NCBI GenBank assembly: GCA_002309695.1
Contig: DBXV01000013.1
Coordinates: forward strand, 63,001-72,318
Reading direction: 5' to 3'
Origin: Myxococcales bacterium UBA1203
GTDB lineage: Bacteria > Myxococcota > Myxococcia > Myxococcales > UBA5297
DNA length: 9,318 nucleotides
A program made the position numbers and the translations under genes. The notes under the pieces were generated by a model. The model was not told the DNA's origin and made no database searches. It saw only the letters and a program-made list of their open reading frames with translations. This document shows, piece by piece, positions 1-7,603 of this stretch; position 1 is the stretch's first letter; each line of letters starts with the position of its first letter.

Positions 1-1692
<1,692 letters not shown>

Positions 1693-1722
1693 GGCCGCAG
1701 TTTCGAGTGAATTCGAATTCAG

Positions 1723-1768
1723 AAGCCCCTGTCTCCTCCGTGGAGGCGGGGGCTTTTTTTATTTTTTT
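1723..1768 (+). terminator. Intrinsic terminator of hppA
   Basis: A 7-bp outer stem (AAGCCCC at 1723-1729 with GGGGCTT at 1749-1755) encloses a second stem (CCTC at 1735-1738 with GAGG at 1743-1746) with a CGTG tetraloop. The U-tract is seven T, one A, then seven more T. It starts 30 bases after the hppA stop and separates hppA from ldcA. Confidence 0.9.
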
Positions 1769-1842
1769 CCGAAATTCCGGTGCACCGTCCGGAGCTGAAC
1801 TCCGCCCTCGACATTCCCAAACCTTGCGGGCAGGGCGCGGCC

Positions 1843-2736
1843 ATGAACTGCGCATTTCAGACGCCGCCGCGCCTTTGTGCCGGCGACCGTGTTGCCGTCG
1901 CCGCCCCTTCGAGCCCCTTTGACCGCGAGGCTTTTGACCGGGGACTCTCCGTTCTTGCAGCCCGTTACCGCGTCTCCATCGATGACGGGATTTACGACGC
2001 GGAACGCTTTTTTGCCGGGCCCGACAGCGAGCGGCTGCGGATTCTGCAGGAAGCGCTGGATGACGACTCGATTCGGGCCATTTTTTGCGCCCGCGGCGGC
2101 TACGGCGCCATGCGGCTGCTGCCCGGGATTCGCTGGCCGTCCGCGCCGAAGGTTCTCGTTGGATTTTCTGACATCACGGCGCTGCACCTGGCCTGTCAGC
2201 AGCACGGCTGGAAATCGCTTCACGGCCCCGTGGTGACCCAGCTGGGCAGGCTGGATGGTTCCACGGCCGAGGCGCTGTTTGACGCGCTGGAAAATCCGCA
2301 CGGGCGGATTGTTCTCAGAGGTGAGCGGGGTACAGACGGACGCGCCGCGGGGCCTGTCATCGGCGGCAACCTCTCCGTCCTGACGCGCCTTCTGGGGACG
2401 CCCTTTTTGCCGAATCTCAGGGGCGCGATTCTCTTCATCGAAGACGTGGGCGAGCGCCCTTACCGGCTGGACCGGATGATGGCGCATCTCGAACTGTGCG
2501 GCGTTTTGGACGCTGTCTCCGGTGTTGCTCTGGGGGCGCTGACAGACTGCGATGACCAGCGCTTCCGCGGAGAGGACGTGGTCATGGACTTTGTCCGCGC
2601 GCACGCGCTGCCCTGCGTGAAGTCGCTTCCTGTCGGCCATGGACTGGAGAACATGCCGGTTCCCCTGGGATGCAGGGCTCAGCTCGACGGCGCGGCGGGG
2701 ACGCTGACCTTTGAGGAAAGCGGCGTCAGCGGTTGA
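1843..2736 (+). CDS. ldcA: Muropeptide LD-carboxypeptidase (peptidase family S66)
   Basis: Cytoplasmic serine peptidase of the LdcA family. It removes the terminal D-Ala from recycled murein tetrapeptides at the L,D bond, yielding tripeptides for cell-wall reuse. The 297-residue length is typical. The N-terminal part has the family opening PRLCAGDRVAVAAPSSP and the CARGGYGAMRLLP motif. The nucleophile is Ser109 in GFSDIT. Glu200 in FIEDVGERPYRLDRMM and His266 in VGHGLENMPVPLG complete the expected Ser-Glu-His triad, with spacing close to the Pseudomonas enzyme. The frame extends upstream to a GTG at 1780, but that codon lies only about 10 bases past the hppA terminator U-tract and has no ribosome binding site, so ATG 1843 was chosen. 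Its own Shine-Dalgarno (GGGCAGGG) is only moderate. No signal peptide is seen, consistent with a cytoplasmic enzyme. The gene appears to be monocistronic, between two candidate terminators. Confidence 0.95.
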   Translation: MNCAFQTPPRLCAGDRVAVAAPSSPFDREAFDRGLSVLAARYRVSIDDGIYDAERFFAGPDSERLRILQEALDDDSIRAIFCARGGYGAMRLLPGIRWPSAPKVLVGFSDITALHLACQQHGWKSLHGPVVTQLGRLDGSTAEALFDALENPHGRIVLRGERGTDGRAAGPVIGGNLSVLTRLLGTPFLPNLRGAILFIEDVGERPYRLDRMMAHLELCGVLDAVSGVALGALTDCDDQRFRGEDVVMDFVRAHALPCVKSLPVGHGLENMPVPLGCRAQLDGAAGTLTFEESGVSG

Positions 2737-2754
2737 CAGAAGCGTTTCGTTGCG

Positions 2755-2777
2755 CCTCTGCGGCCGCCCGTTTTTCG
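2755..2777 (+). repeat. Copy 1 of a short GC-rich element followed by a T-run
   Basis: The block CCTCT-GCGGCCGCCC-G-TTTTT recurs almost unchanged at 5060-5082, where it has an extra A after CCTCT and lacks the G before the T-run. Both copies lie 150-170 bases upstream of a start codon (asd here, pcnB there). The T-run suggests part of a terminator, but no good partner arm is visible at this copy. Function unknown. Confidence 0.5.
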
Positions 2778-2788
2778 CCCCGGCTGCG

Positions 2789-2819
2789 CTCCGGTGTTCC
2801 TCAGACGTGCCGGAGTTTT
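2789..2819 (+). terminator. Candidate intrinsic terminator of ldcA
   Basis: A 6-bp GC-rich stem (CTCCGG at 2789-2794 with CCGGAG at 2810-2815), a 15-base loop and a short TTTT run. It lies about 50 bases past the ldcA stop. The large loop and short U-run make it weaker than the hppA terminator. Confidence 0.45.
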
Positions 2820-2870
2820 CCGTAGGCGCTCAGGACGGCATTTTGTGAGGAAGCTGCGCCGCGTTTTGTC

Positions 2871-2883
2871 CGCCGAATCGGCG
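2871..2883. promoter_or_regulatory. Palindrome upstream of asd (possible operator)
   Basis: CGCCGA and TCGGCG form a perfect inverted repeat around a single central A, 43 bases before the asd start codon. The spacing is too tight for an RNA hairpin, so a protein-binding site is more plausible. In GC-rich DNA a palindrome of this size can arise by chance. Confidence 0.25.
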
Positions 2884-2926
2884 CGCAGATGCAGCTGTGA
2901 TTCATCAGTTCGGGAGGGTTCGGGAT

Positions 2927-3985
2927 ATGTCCGGCTTCAAGGTTGCGATTTTGGGCGCTACGGGCGCCGTCGGCAGGGAGATGATGCGCGTTCTTGAGGA
3001 GCGCGACTTTCCCGTCGATGAGCTGGTGCCTCTGGCGTCGGCGCGGAGCGAGGGCGAGAAGCTGGAATTTGGTGACGGCGAGGTCACTGTCCACGAGGTC
3101 AGCGCCAAGGCGTTTGCCGGATGCGATCTCGCCCTGTTTTCGGCGGGGGCTCAGGTCAGCCGCCAGTGGGCGCCCGTCGCCGCCGCTCAGGGCGTCTATG
3201 TCATCGACAATTCGAGTGCTTTCCGCGGTGAGCCGGACATTCCGCTCGTCGTTCCCGAGGTGAATCCCGAGACAGTTCCGCTGGCGGAGAAGCGCCGCAT
3301 CATCGCCAATCCCAACTGCTCCACGATTCAGATGGTGGTGGCCTTAAAGCCCCTCCACGACGCGGCCACCCTGCGCCGCATCGTCGTGTCCACGTACCAG
3401 GCGGTTTCCGGCAAGGGGCAGAAGGGCATCGACGAGCTGGAGAAGCAGATCAGCGACCTGATGAACTGCCGCGAATCCACCAACAGCGCGTTCGTCCACC
3501 GCATCGCCTTCAACGTCATCCCGCACATCGATGACTTCGCCGACGACGGCTCCGGCTACACGAAGGAAGAGATGAAGATGGTCAACGAGACGCGGCGGAT
3601 AATGAGCATCCCCGACCTGCCCGTCAGCGCCACCTGCGTCCGCATTCCGCTATTTTTTGGGCACAGCGAGGCTGTCAACGCGGCCTTCGAGAAGCCGCTG
3701 TCCCCCGATGAGGCGCGGACGCTTCTGAAGCGTGCGCCCGGCATCAAGGTGCTCGATGACCCGGCCAACAACATCTACCCCATGCCCATGCTGGCCAGCG
3801 GCGATACAGCGGTTCACGTGGGGCGCATCCGCACGGACAGAAGCCAGAAGAACGGACTCGATATGTTCATCTGCGCGGACAATCTGCGCAAAGGCGCCGC
3901 TCTCAATGCCGTCCAGATTGCCGAACTCCTGGTGGAGAAGGGGATGGTGCGCGGCTGCGGTGATGGCTGCGGCTGCAGGCACTGA
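2927..3985 (+). CDS. asd: Aspartate-semialdehyde dehydrogenase
   Basis: NADPH-dependent enzyme converting L-aspartyl-4-phosphate to aspartate-4-semialdehyde, the branch point to diaminopimelate/lysine, threonine and methionine. It has 352 residues. The Rossmann motif GATGAVG is near the N-terminus, then FSAGAQVS and IDNSSAFR. The catalytic Cys131 is in NPNCSTIQM, which resembles the Gram-positive/archaeal-like bacterial subgroup more than the E. coli type. STYQAVSGKGQKGIDEL, NVIPHID and VNETRRIM follow. Arg239 and His246 in CVRIPLFFGHSEAVNAAF are the substrate-binding Arg and catalytic His, seven residues apart as in E. coli. ATG 2927 was chosen because GGGAGGG lies 8 bases upstream and the Rossmann strand starts right after it; a GTG at 2897 in the same frame adds ten residues with no clear site. 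The C-terminus ends in an unusual CGDGCGCRH tail with three Cys and a His. Confidence 0.97.
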   Translation: MSGFKVAILGATGAVGREMMRVLEERDFPVDELVPLASARSEGEKLEFGDGEVTVHEVSAKAFAGCDLALFSAGAQVSRQWAPVAAAQGVYVIDNSSAFRGEPDIPLVVPEVNPETVPLAEKRRIIANPNCSTIQMVVALKPLHDAATLRRIVVSTYQAVSGKGQKGIDELEKQISDLMNCRESTNSAFVHRIAFNVIPHIDDFADDGSGYTKEEMKMVNETRRIMSIPDLPVSATCVRIPLFFGHSEAVNAAFEKPLSPDEARTLLKRAPGIKVLDDPANNIYPMPMLASGDTAVHVGRIRTDRSQKNGLDMFICADNLRKGAALNAVQIAELLVEKGMVRGCGDGCGCRH

Positions 3986-3990
3986 GAGAA

Positions 3991-4015
3991 GCCGGGTGTG
4001 CCGCCGGCATTTTTT
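3991..4015 (+). terminator. Candidate intrinsic terminator of asd
   Basis: GCCGG at 3991-3995 pairs with CCGGC at 4004-4008 around an 8-base loop, followed by A and six T. It begins 5 bases after the asd stop. The stem is short, but its position and T-run fit a terminator, which would separate asd from the acetyltransferase gene. Confidence 0.55.
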
Positions 4016-4069
4016 GGCCTGAAGAAGCTCCCAATTTTTCGTTTTACCCATGCCGAAGGAAGAGAACCG

Positions 4070-4687
4070 ATGAGCTCCATGGATCATCCCCACCACGAAA
4101 CCTGGCCGCGCTCGATTCATGACCGGGACGGCAATGCGTACGTGCTTCGCCCGATGCAGATTTCCGACTTCGACGTCGTCAAAGGGTTCTTCCATGCCAT
4201 GCCCAGAGAGGACCGCATGTTCCTCCGCTATGACGTGGAGGGCTCGCAGCAGTTCGAGCACCGTCTGATCGAAACGCTGCGCCATCCGCGCTCTCTGCGT
4301 CTGCTCGCCTTTCGCGACGGCATTCTGGCCGGGCACGGACTTCTGGAGCCCAATCCGCATCTCTGGTCGCAGCACGTGGGCGAAGTCCGGGTCATCGTCC
4401 GCGAGGGCTTCAAGCACAAGTCGCTGGGCTCCATCATTCTGCGGGAGCTGGTGGATCAGGCGGGCCTGCGCGGCTTCGACAAGCTGACTGCCCGCATCAT
4501 GGACAGTCAGAATGCCGTCCGGAAAATGTGTGAGCGCGTCGGTTTTTCCGCTGAGGCAGAGCTGAAAAACCACGTGATGGACCTCGACGGAAAGAAGCAC
4601 ACCATGCTGGTGATGAGCTGCAGCCTGGACGACGCCTGGCACGCCATGGAGCTGCTTCTGTCGGATGTGGCGCCCTGGGCGAGGTAG
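4070..4687 (+). CDS. GNAT-family N-acetyltransferase, substrate unknown
   Basis: A 205-residue protein with one acetyltransferase fold. It opens with RDGNAYVLRPMQISDFD, the first strand and helix of GNAT enzymes and similar to the acetyltransferase domain of protein lysine acetylases of the Pat/YfiQ type. The central strand GEVRVIVREGF (residues 104-114) leads into the acetyl-CoA loop KHKSLGS (115-121). The usual Q/R-x-x-G-x-G/A pattern is degenerate here, with Lys and Ser at the first conserved positions. KLTARIMDSQNAVRKMCERVGF is the usual C-terminal half, with the common final GF. The ending, KKHTMLVMSCSLDDAWHAMELL, recalls GNAT proteins found next to unrelated metabolic genes, so context does not give the substrate. 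ATG 4070 follows AAGGAA with 8-base spacing; an upstream GTG in frame at 3998 lies inside the candidate asd terminator and was rejected. Convergent with the minus-strand cysteine-rich gene, 40 bases apart. Confidence 0.88.
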   Translation: MSSMDHPHHETWPRSIHDRDGNAYVLRPMQISDFDVVKGFFHAMPREDRMFLRYDVEGSQQFEHRLIETLRHPRSLRLLAFRDGILAGHGLLEPNPHLWSQHVGEVRVIVREGFKHKSLGSIILRELVDQAGLRGFDKLTARIMDSQNAVRKMCERVGFSAEAELKNHVMDLDGKKHTMLVMSCSLDDAWHAMELLLSDVAPWAR

Positions 4688-4727
4688 CCATCCTGCCGCT
4701 GCTTCGGCTCTTCGGTTGAGAATCGAC

Positions 4728-4934
4728 TCAGACTTTTCCCGACTGAACGAGGCGGGCGAAGTGCTCGAAGGAACGGTCGAAAGAGGCCTCCGCGTCCTTG
4801 GGGAAGCAGCACCCCGGAAGCGCGCGCTTTTTCAGATGCTTTCGGATGCATTCGCAGCAGGTGCCCTTCACCCGGCATCCCGGCCACGTGCATGGGCAGC
4901 TCTGCTGATTGGTCTCTTTATTGGGACATTCCAT
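4728..4934 (-). CDS. Small nine-cysteine protein resembling the DUF6485 family
   Basis: A 68-residue protein with nine cysteines: C3, C13, C15, C20, C26, C27, C29, C42 and C43. It opens MECPNKE, continues with SCPCTWPGC and GTCCECIRKHLKKRALPGCC, and ends with FPKDAEASFDRSFEHF. This layout matches, from memory, the DUF6485 family of small uncharacterised proteins common in anaerobic and deltaproteobacterial genomes. There is no signal peptide, so the cysteines are probably cytoplasmic and more likely bind metal (zinc or an iron-sulfur cluster) than form disulfides; that is inference. The frame stays open to 5060, but the ATG at 4934 has GAGGAG 8 bases upstream on this strand and gives exactly the conserved start, whereas the upstream part is Pro/Arg-rich filler. 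It is the only minus-strand gene in the window, convergent with the GNAT gene and divergent from pcnB. Confidence 0.85.
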   Translation of the reverse strand: MECPNKETNQQSCPCTWPGCRVKGTCCECIRKHLKKRALPGCCFPKDAEASFDRSFEHFARLVQSGKV

Positions 4935-5049
4935 GGAAGGGACTCCTCTCGTCTGTGCGTCTGTGAAGATGCCGCCCGGGCGCCATGTCATGCTGGGGAG
5001 AGGCAGCGCAGGGGGGCGGCGGATTATGTGTTTCCGCTTGACAATCCAA

Positions 5050-5080
5050 GGCGGGTTCACCTCTAGCGGCCGCCCTTTTT
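5050..5080 (+). terminator. Terminator-like hairpin upstream of pcnB
   Basis: GGCGG at 5050-5054 can pair with CCGCC at 5070-5074, followed by C and six T. No plus-strand gene ends nearby (the GNAT gene stops about 360 bases earlier on the far side of a minus-strand gene). If real, it could be a leader attenuator or simply block read-through into pcnB. Confidence 0.3.
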
Positions 5081-5082
5081 TG
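5060..5082 (+). repeat. Copy 2 of the short GC-rich element followed by a T-run
   Basis: CCTCTA-GCGGCCGCCC-TTTTTTG, nearly identical to 2755-2777 apart from one inserted A and one missing G. Here the GC block supplies the 3' arm of the hairpin at 5050-5080. Position relative to the downstream gene start is similar in both cases. Confidence 0.5.
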
Positions 5083-5214
5083 ACTCGTGCTGTTTGGCTG
5101 TTTTGTCTGCTGTTTGGGCGGATGTTCCCCGGATGAATTCGGGCTCAATTCGCCAGTGTGCCGGAACCTTTGTGCCTCATGGATTTGTGGGACTGGCGGT
5201 GACGGTCCGCTTTC

Positions 5215-5220
5215 GGAAGG
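5215..5220 (+). promoter_or_regulatory. Ribosome binding site deciding the pcnB start
   Basis: GGAAGG followed by seven bases and then GTG at 5228. No comparable site precedes the GTG at 5087 in the same frame. This supports the shorter protein. Confidence 0.65.
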
Positions 5221-5227
5221 TTTTTCT

Positions 5228-7003
5228 GTGTCGCCATCACTGCCAGAATCAGTTTCCTCTTCGGCAAATCGAGATGCCGATGCCTCTTCGGAAGGTTCGG
5301 CTTCGGATGCTGCCCTTTCGGAGTCGGCGCCGCCAGAGACGCCTTCTGCCGAAGCCGCCGATGCTCCTTCCGGACAGCGGCACCGCCGGAACAGACATTC
5401 CCGTGGCAGAGGGCATTCCTCGCCGGGGGACAGAGCCCAGTCACACGGCGATGGCGCGTCATCGACCGCCTCTTCCGGCGAAAAATCTGAGACTAGGCGC
5501 CCGCGCCGTCCGCGTTCGGGAAGGCATTCGCAGGCAGACCGCATCTTTGCCGCTATCGACAGCTGTACGCCCTATGCGGCCGAGGTCAGAGACGACGGCG
5601 CGCCAGCCGATATTCCCTCGTCCGCTCTGGACCAGGATGGACTGCGCATCCTCGACCGGCTCCACAGCAGCGGCTTCGAGGCCTATTTCGTGGGCGGCTG
5701 CGTGCGCGACCTTCTTCTGGGACACACGCCCAAGGACTTCGACATCAGCACGTCCGCGCGTCCCGACGAAATTAAGGCGCTTTTTGGCAACTGCCGGCTG
5801 ATCGGCAGGCGATTCAGATTGGCCCATATCTATTTCAGGGACGGGAAAATCATTGAGCTGAGCACGTTCCGGGCGAAGCCCCCCCATGCCGATGTTCAGG
5901 ACATTGCAGACCTTGAAAGCGAAGACCTGCTCATCGTCCACGACAACGTCTTTGGGACTTCCTCCGAGGACGCCTGGCGCCGCGACCTGACCATCAATGC
6001 TCTATTTTACGATGTGCAGCGCGGCCGCGTCGTCGATTTCGTCGGCTGCGGTCTTCAGGACCTGCGTGAGGGCGTCATCCGCACCATCGGTGAGCCTCTG
6101 GTCAGGCTTCGGGAAGACCCGGTCAGAATTCTGCGGGCGATTCGTTTTTCAGCCCGTTTCGGCTTCACGATTGAGGAGGCCACCTGGCAGGCCATTTTGG
6201 CGGCGGTTCCGGAACTTCCCCGATGCTCTGCGCCGAGGCTTCTGGAGGAATTGTTCAAGTTTCTGAGATGCGGGGTCGCCGAGCGCGCCTTTTCGATGCT
6301 TCGCGAGGCGGGCATCCTCGACTGCCTGCTGCCGCCGGTGGCTCGATGGCTTCGGAACGCGGACGAGGCGGCTCTGCGCCGCTACTTCGGGCAGCTGGCC
6401 GCCCTGGACAGCGCGGTCGCGATGAAGGGGCTGGACGACGCGACGCTCCTTGCAGTGGTGCTTTCTCCTCTGGCGCTTGGAGCGGAGGAAGCGGGCCACC
6501 TGACCAGCGCGGCCTCCGATTTTCTGGACGAGCTGGTCCTCAATTCACGGCTTCCCCACCGCATCACGGACCGCGTGCGGAAGCTCTTCTGGGCCGAGGC
6601 TGTTTTGACCGGCAAGCTGCGGCGCAAGCGCTCGCTACGCTCCTTTAAGGTGCATCCGGATTTTGAGCCTGGCCTCAAACTGCTGTGGGTTCACGCTTTG
6701 GCGGACAGGGCGCTGATGCCCATTTTTGAAGAATGGAGCGTCGGCATCGTCCCACAACAGGTGCAGCTGGAGCCGAACAAAGCAGGGCCGAAGCGCCGGC
6801 GGAAGAAGCGGAAGAGACGAAAGTCTTCCGGAGTCTCATCGTCCGATAAAACGGGCGGCGGCGAATCGGCATCGGATGCGGCCCCGCCTGACAGTTTTGC
6901 TGTCAGCGGAAGTGCGGCGGCTGATGCCTCGGCTCAGGTGCATTTGAACGGCGAAGTGCTGTCAGCAGGGGCGTCCCGCCGGCAGATGTCATTTGATTTC
7001 TGA
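5228..7003 (+). CDS. pcnB: Poly(A) polymerase I with charged low-complexity extensions
   Basis: Adds 3' poly(A) tails to RNA and so promotes its decay. The protein has 591 residues from GTG 5228. The class II nucleotidyltransferase head contains FVGGCVRDLLLG (from residue 154), catalytic Asp170 and Asp172 in KDFDIST, and LIGRRFRLAHI from residue 191. That last block is the signature separating bacterial poly(A) polymerases from CCA-adding enzymes. EDAWRRDLTINALFYD (R251, R252, D253) and REDPVRILRAIRFSARFGF complete the neck and helical body. The first 125 or so residues are unlike the family: Ser/Ala/Glu/Asp-rich, then Arg/His/Gly-rich. After the core comes a Lys/Arg block (residues 522-532), comparable to the basic C-terminus of the E. 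coli enzyme and likely to bind RNA, then a Ser/Ala/Asp-rich tail ending RRQMSFDF. The frame is open back to 5087, but those 47 codons are Cys-rich, look non-coding and lack a ribosome binding site. panD follows after 68 bases. Confidence 0.92.
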   Translation: MSPSLPESVSSSANRDADASSEGSASDAALSESAPPETPSAEAADAPSGQRHRRNRHSRGRGHSSPGDRAQSHGDGASSTASSGEKSETRRPRRPRSGRHSQADRIFAAIDSCTPYAAEVRDDGAPADIPSSALDQDGLRILDRLHSSGFEAYFVGGCVRDLLLGHTPKDFDISTSARPDEIKALFGNCRLIGRRFRLAHIYFRDGKIIELSTFRAKPPHADVQDIADLESEDLLIVHDNVFGTSSEDAWRRDLTINALFYDVQRGRVVDFVGCGLQDLREGVIRTIGEPLVRLREDPVRILRAIRFSARFGFTIEEATWQAILAAVPELPRCSAPRLLEELFKFLRCGVAERAFSMLREAGILDCLLPPVARWLRNADEAALRRYFGQLAALDSAVAMKGLDDATLLAVVLSPLALGAEEAGHLTSAASDFLDELVLNSRLPHRITDRVRKLFWAEAVLTGKLRRKRSLRSFKVHPDFEPGLKLLWVHALADRALMPIFEEWSVGIVPQQVQLEPNKAGPKRRRKKRKRRKSSGVSSSDKTGGGESASDAAPPDSFAVSGSAAADASAQVHLNGEVLSAGASRRQMSFDF

Positions 7004-7071
7004 GTGAAATGCGGTTCGTCGGCGGCGCTGGTCTGGAATGATTTGTCTGAGTGCCGAACAGAGGTGTGAAA

Positions 7072-7467
7072 ATGCGGGAAATGTTTCGCTCCAAAATTCA
7101 TCGGGCCACAGTGACCCACGCGAATCTGGCCTACGAAGGAAGCGTCACCATCGACGACGATTTGCTGAAGGCGGCGGACATACTTGAATTTGAAAAGGTG
7201 CATGTGTGGAACGTGACCCGGGGGACGCGGCTGGTCACCTATGCCATGCGGGGCGAGCCCGGCAGCGGCGTTATCTGCATCAATGGTGCGGCGGCGCATC
7301 TCGTCAGTCCGGGCGATTTGGTCATTATTGCGACATTCGCCCAATTCTCTGATGACGAAGCGGTTCGGCACAGACCAAAAATTGTTCAGGTCGATGAACA
7401 CAATCACATTCGGTCATGCCGTCCGGAATGCGCCGGTCCGATTGCCCCGTCCGTATCGTCCGTTTGA
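7072..7467 (+). CDS. panD: Aspartate 1-decarboxylase (pyruvoyl-dependent)
   Basis: Decarboxylates L-aspartate to beta-alanine for pantothenate and coenzyme A synthesis. It is made as a 131-residue proenzyme that self-cleaves between Gly23 and Ser24 in YEGSVTID, turning Ser24 into the pyruvoyl cofactor. Lys8 and His10 in FRSKIHRATVTHANL, Arg53 and Tyr57 in TRGTRLVTYAM, and Asn71 in INGAAAHLVSPGDLVII match the E. coli active-site residues with an offset of one. The C-terminus runs about a dozen residues past the usual QVDEHN end, finishing in a Pro/Ser/Val tail with two Cys. ATG 7072 was chosen: GAGG lies 7 bases upstream and the length to the cleavage site is right, while a GTG at 7051 in frame has none. 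The 68-base gap after pcnB without an obvious terminator suggests shared transcription. No panZ-like activator is in the window. Confidence 0.96.
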   Translation: MREMFRSKIHRATVTHANLAYEGSVTIDDDLLKAADILEFEKVHVWNVTRGTRLVTYAMRGEPGSGVICINGAAAHLVSPGDLVIIATFAQFSDDEAVRHRPKIVQVDEHNHIRSCRPECAGPIAPSVSSV

Positions 7468-7482
7468 CGGATAAATTTTTCC

Positions 7483-7513
7483 CAGGCTGACCTTGACGAG
7501 ACGCCTGATTTTT
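7483..7513 (+). terminator. Candidate weak terminator after panD
   Basis: CAGGC at 7483-7487 pairs with GCCTG at 7503-7507, with a 15-base loop and then A and five T. It starts 15 bases after the panD stop. The short stem and big loop make it uncertain. Confidence 0.35.
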
Positions 7514-7603
7514 CCGAAATTAACAGAAACAATTTGGCTAGGCCTGTCAGCCGCAGCACTTTAATTGTTTAGTAAAACCGTAAGGTTACAAGGAGCTCCC
7601 TCA
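7514..7603 (+). promoter_or_regulatory. Leader region of the secreted-protein gene
   Basis: An AT-richer stretch before the last gene. TTTAAT at 7560-7565 resembles a -10 box, but no well-spaced -35 was found. A small hairpin with arms AACC (7576-7579) and GGTT (7584-7587) around a GTAA tetraloop sits just before a strong Shine-Dalgarno, AAGGAG at 7590-7595, which is 8 bases from ATG 7604. The ribosome binding site is convincing; the promoter is not. Confidence 0.4.

Larger units (their letters stand above)
4935..5227. promoter_or_regulatory. Divergent intergenic region between the cysteine-rich gene and pcnB
   Basis: About 290 bases with no supported gene, needed to hold both promoters. On the plus strand a perfect TTGACA (5038-5043) is followed 17 bases later by only a poor -10 match (CTCTAG). 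On the minus strand, CATAAT (5028 down to 5023) has TTGGAT (5049 down to 5044) upstream, but the spacing is only 15. A Shine-Dalgarno for the minus gene (GAGGAG) occupies 4948-4943. The repeat described at 5060-5082 lies inside. No promoter is convincing enough to call alone. Confidence 0.35.

Noticed and set aside
1759..2640. A 293-codon minus-strand open frame over ldcA
   Set aside because: No recognisable motifs, while the plus-strand frame carries the complete S66 catalytic triad.
2737..2926. Lysine riboswitch or other leader RNA ahead of asd
   Set aside because: The 190-base gap is short, partly occupied by a likely ldcA terminator, and shows none of the conserved lysine-riboswitch segments.
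4688..4727. Bidirectional terminator between the convergent GNAT and cysteine-rich genes
   Set aside because: GCCG and CGGC can pair near 4695-4708, but neither strand has a T-run after the stem.
5228..7003. CCA-adding enzyme instead of poly(A) polymerase
   Set aside because: The LIGRRFRLAHI block and the Lys/Arg-rich C-terminal region are the poly(A) polymerase signature.
7464..7498. TTGACG -35 boxes at 7464 and 7493
   Set aside because: Neither has an acceptable -10 box at 16-18 bases, and the first overlaps the panD stop codon.
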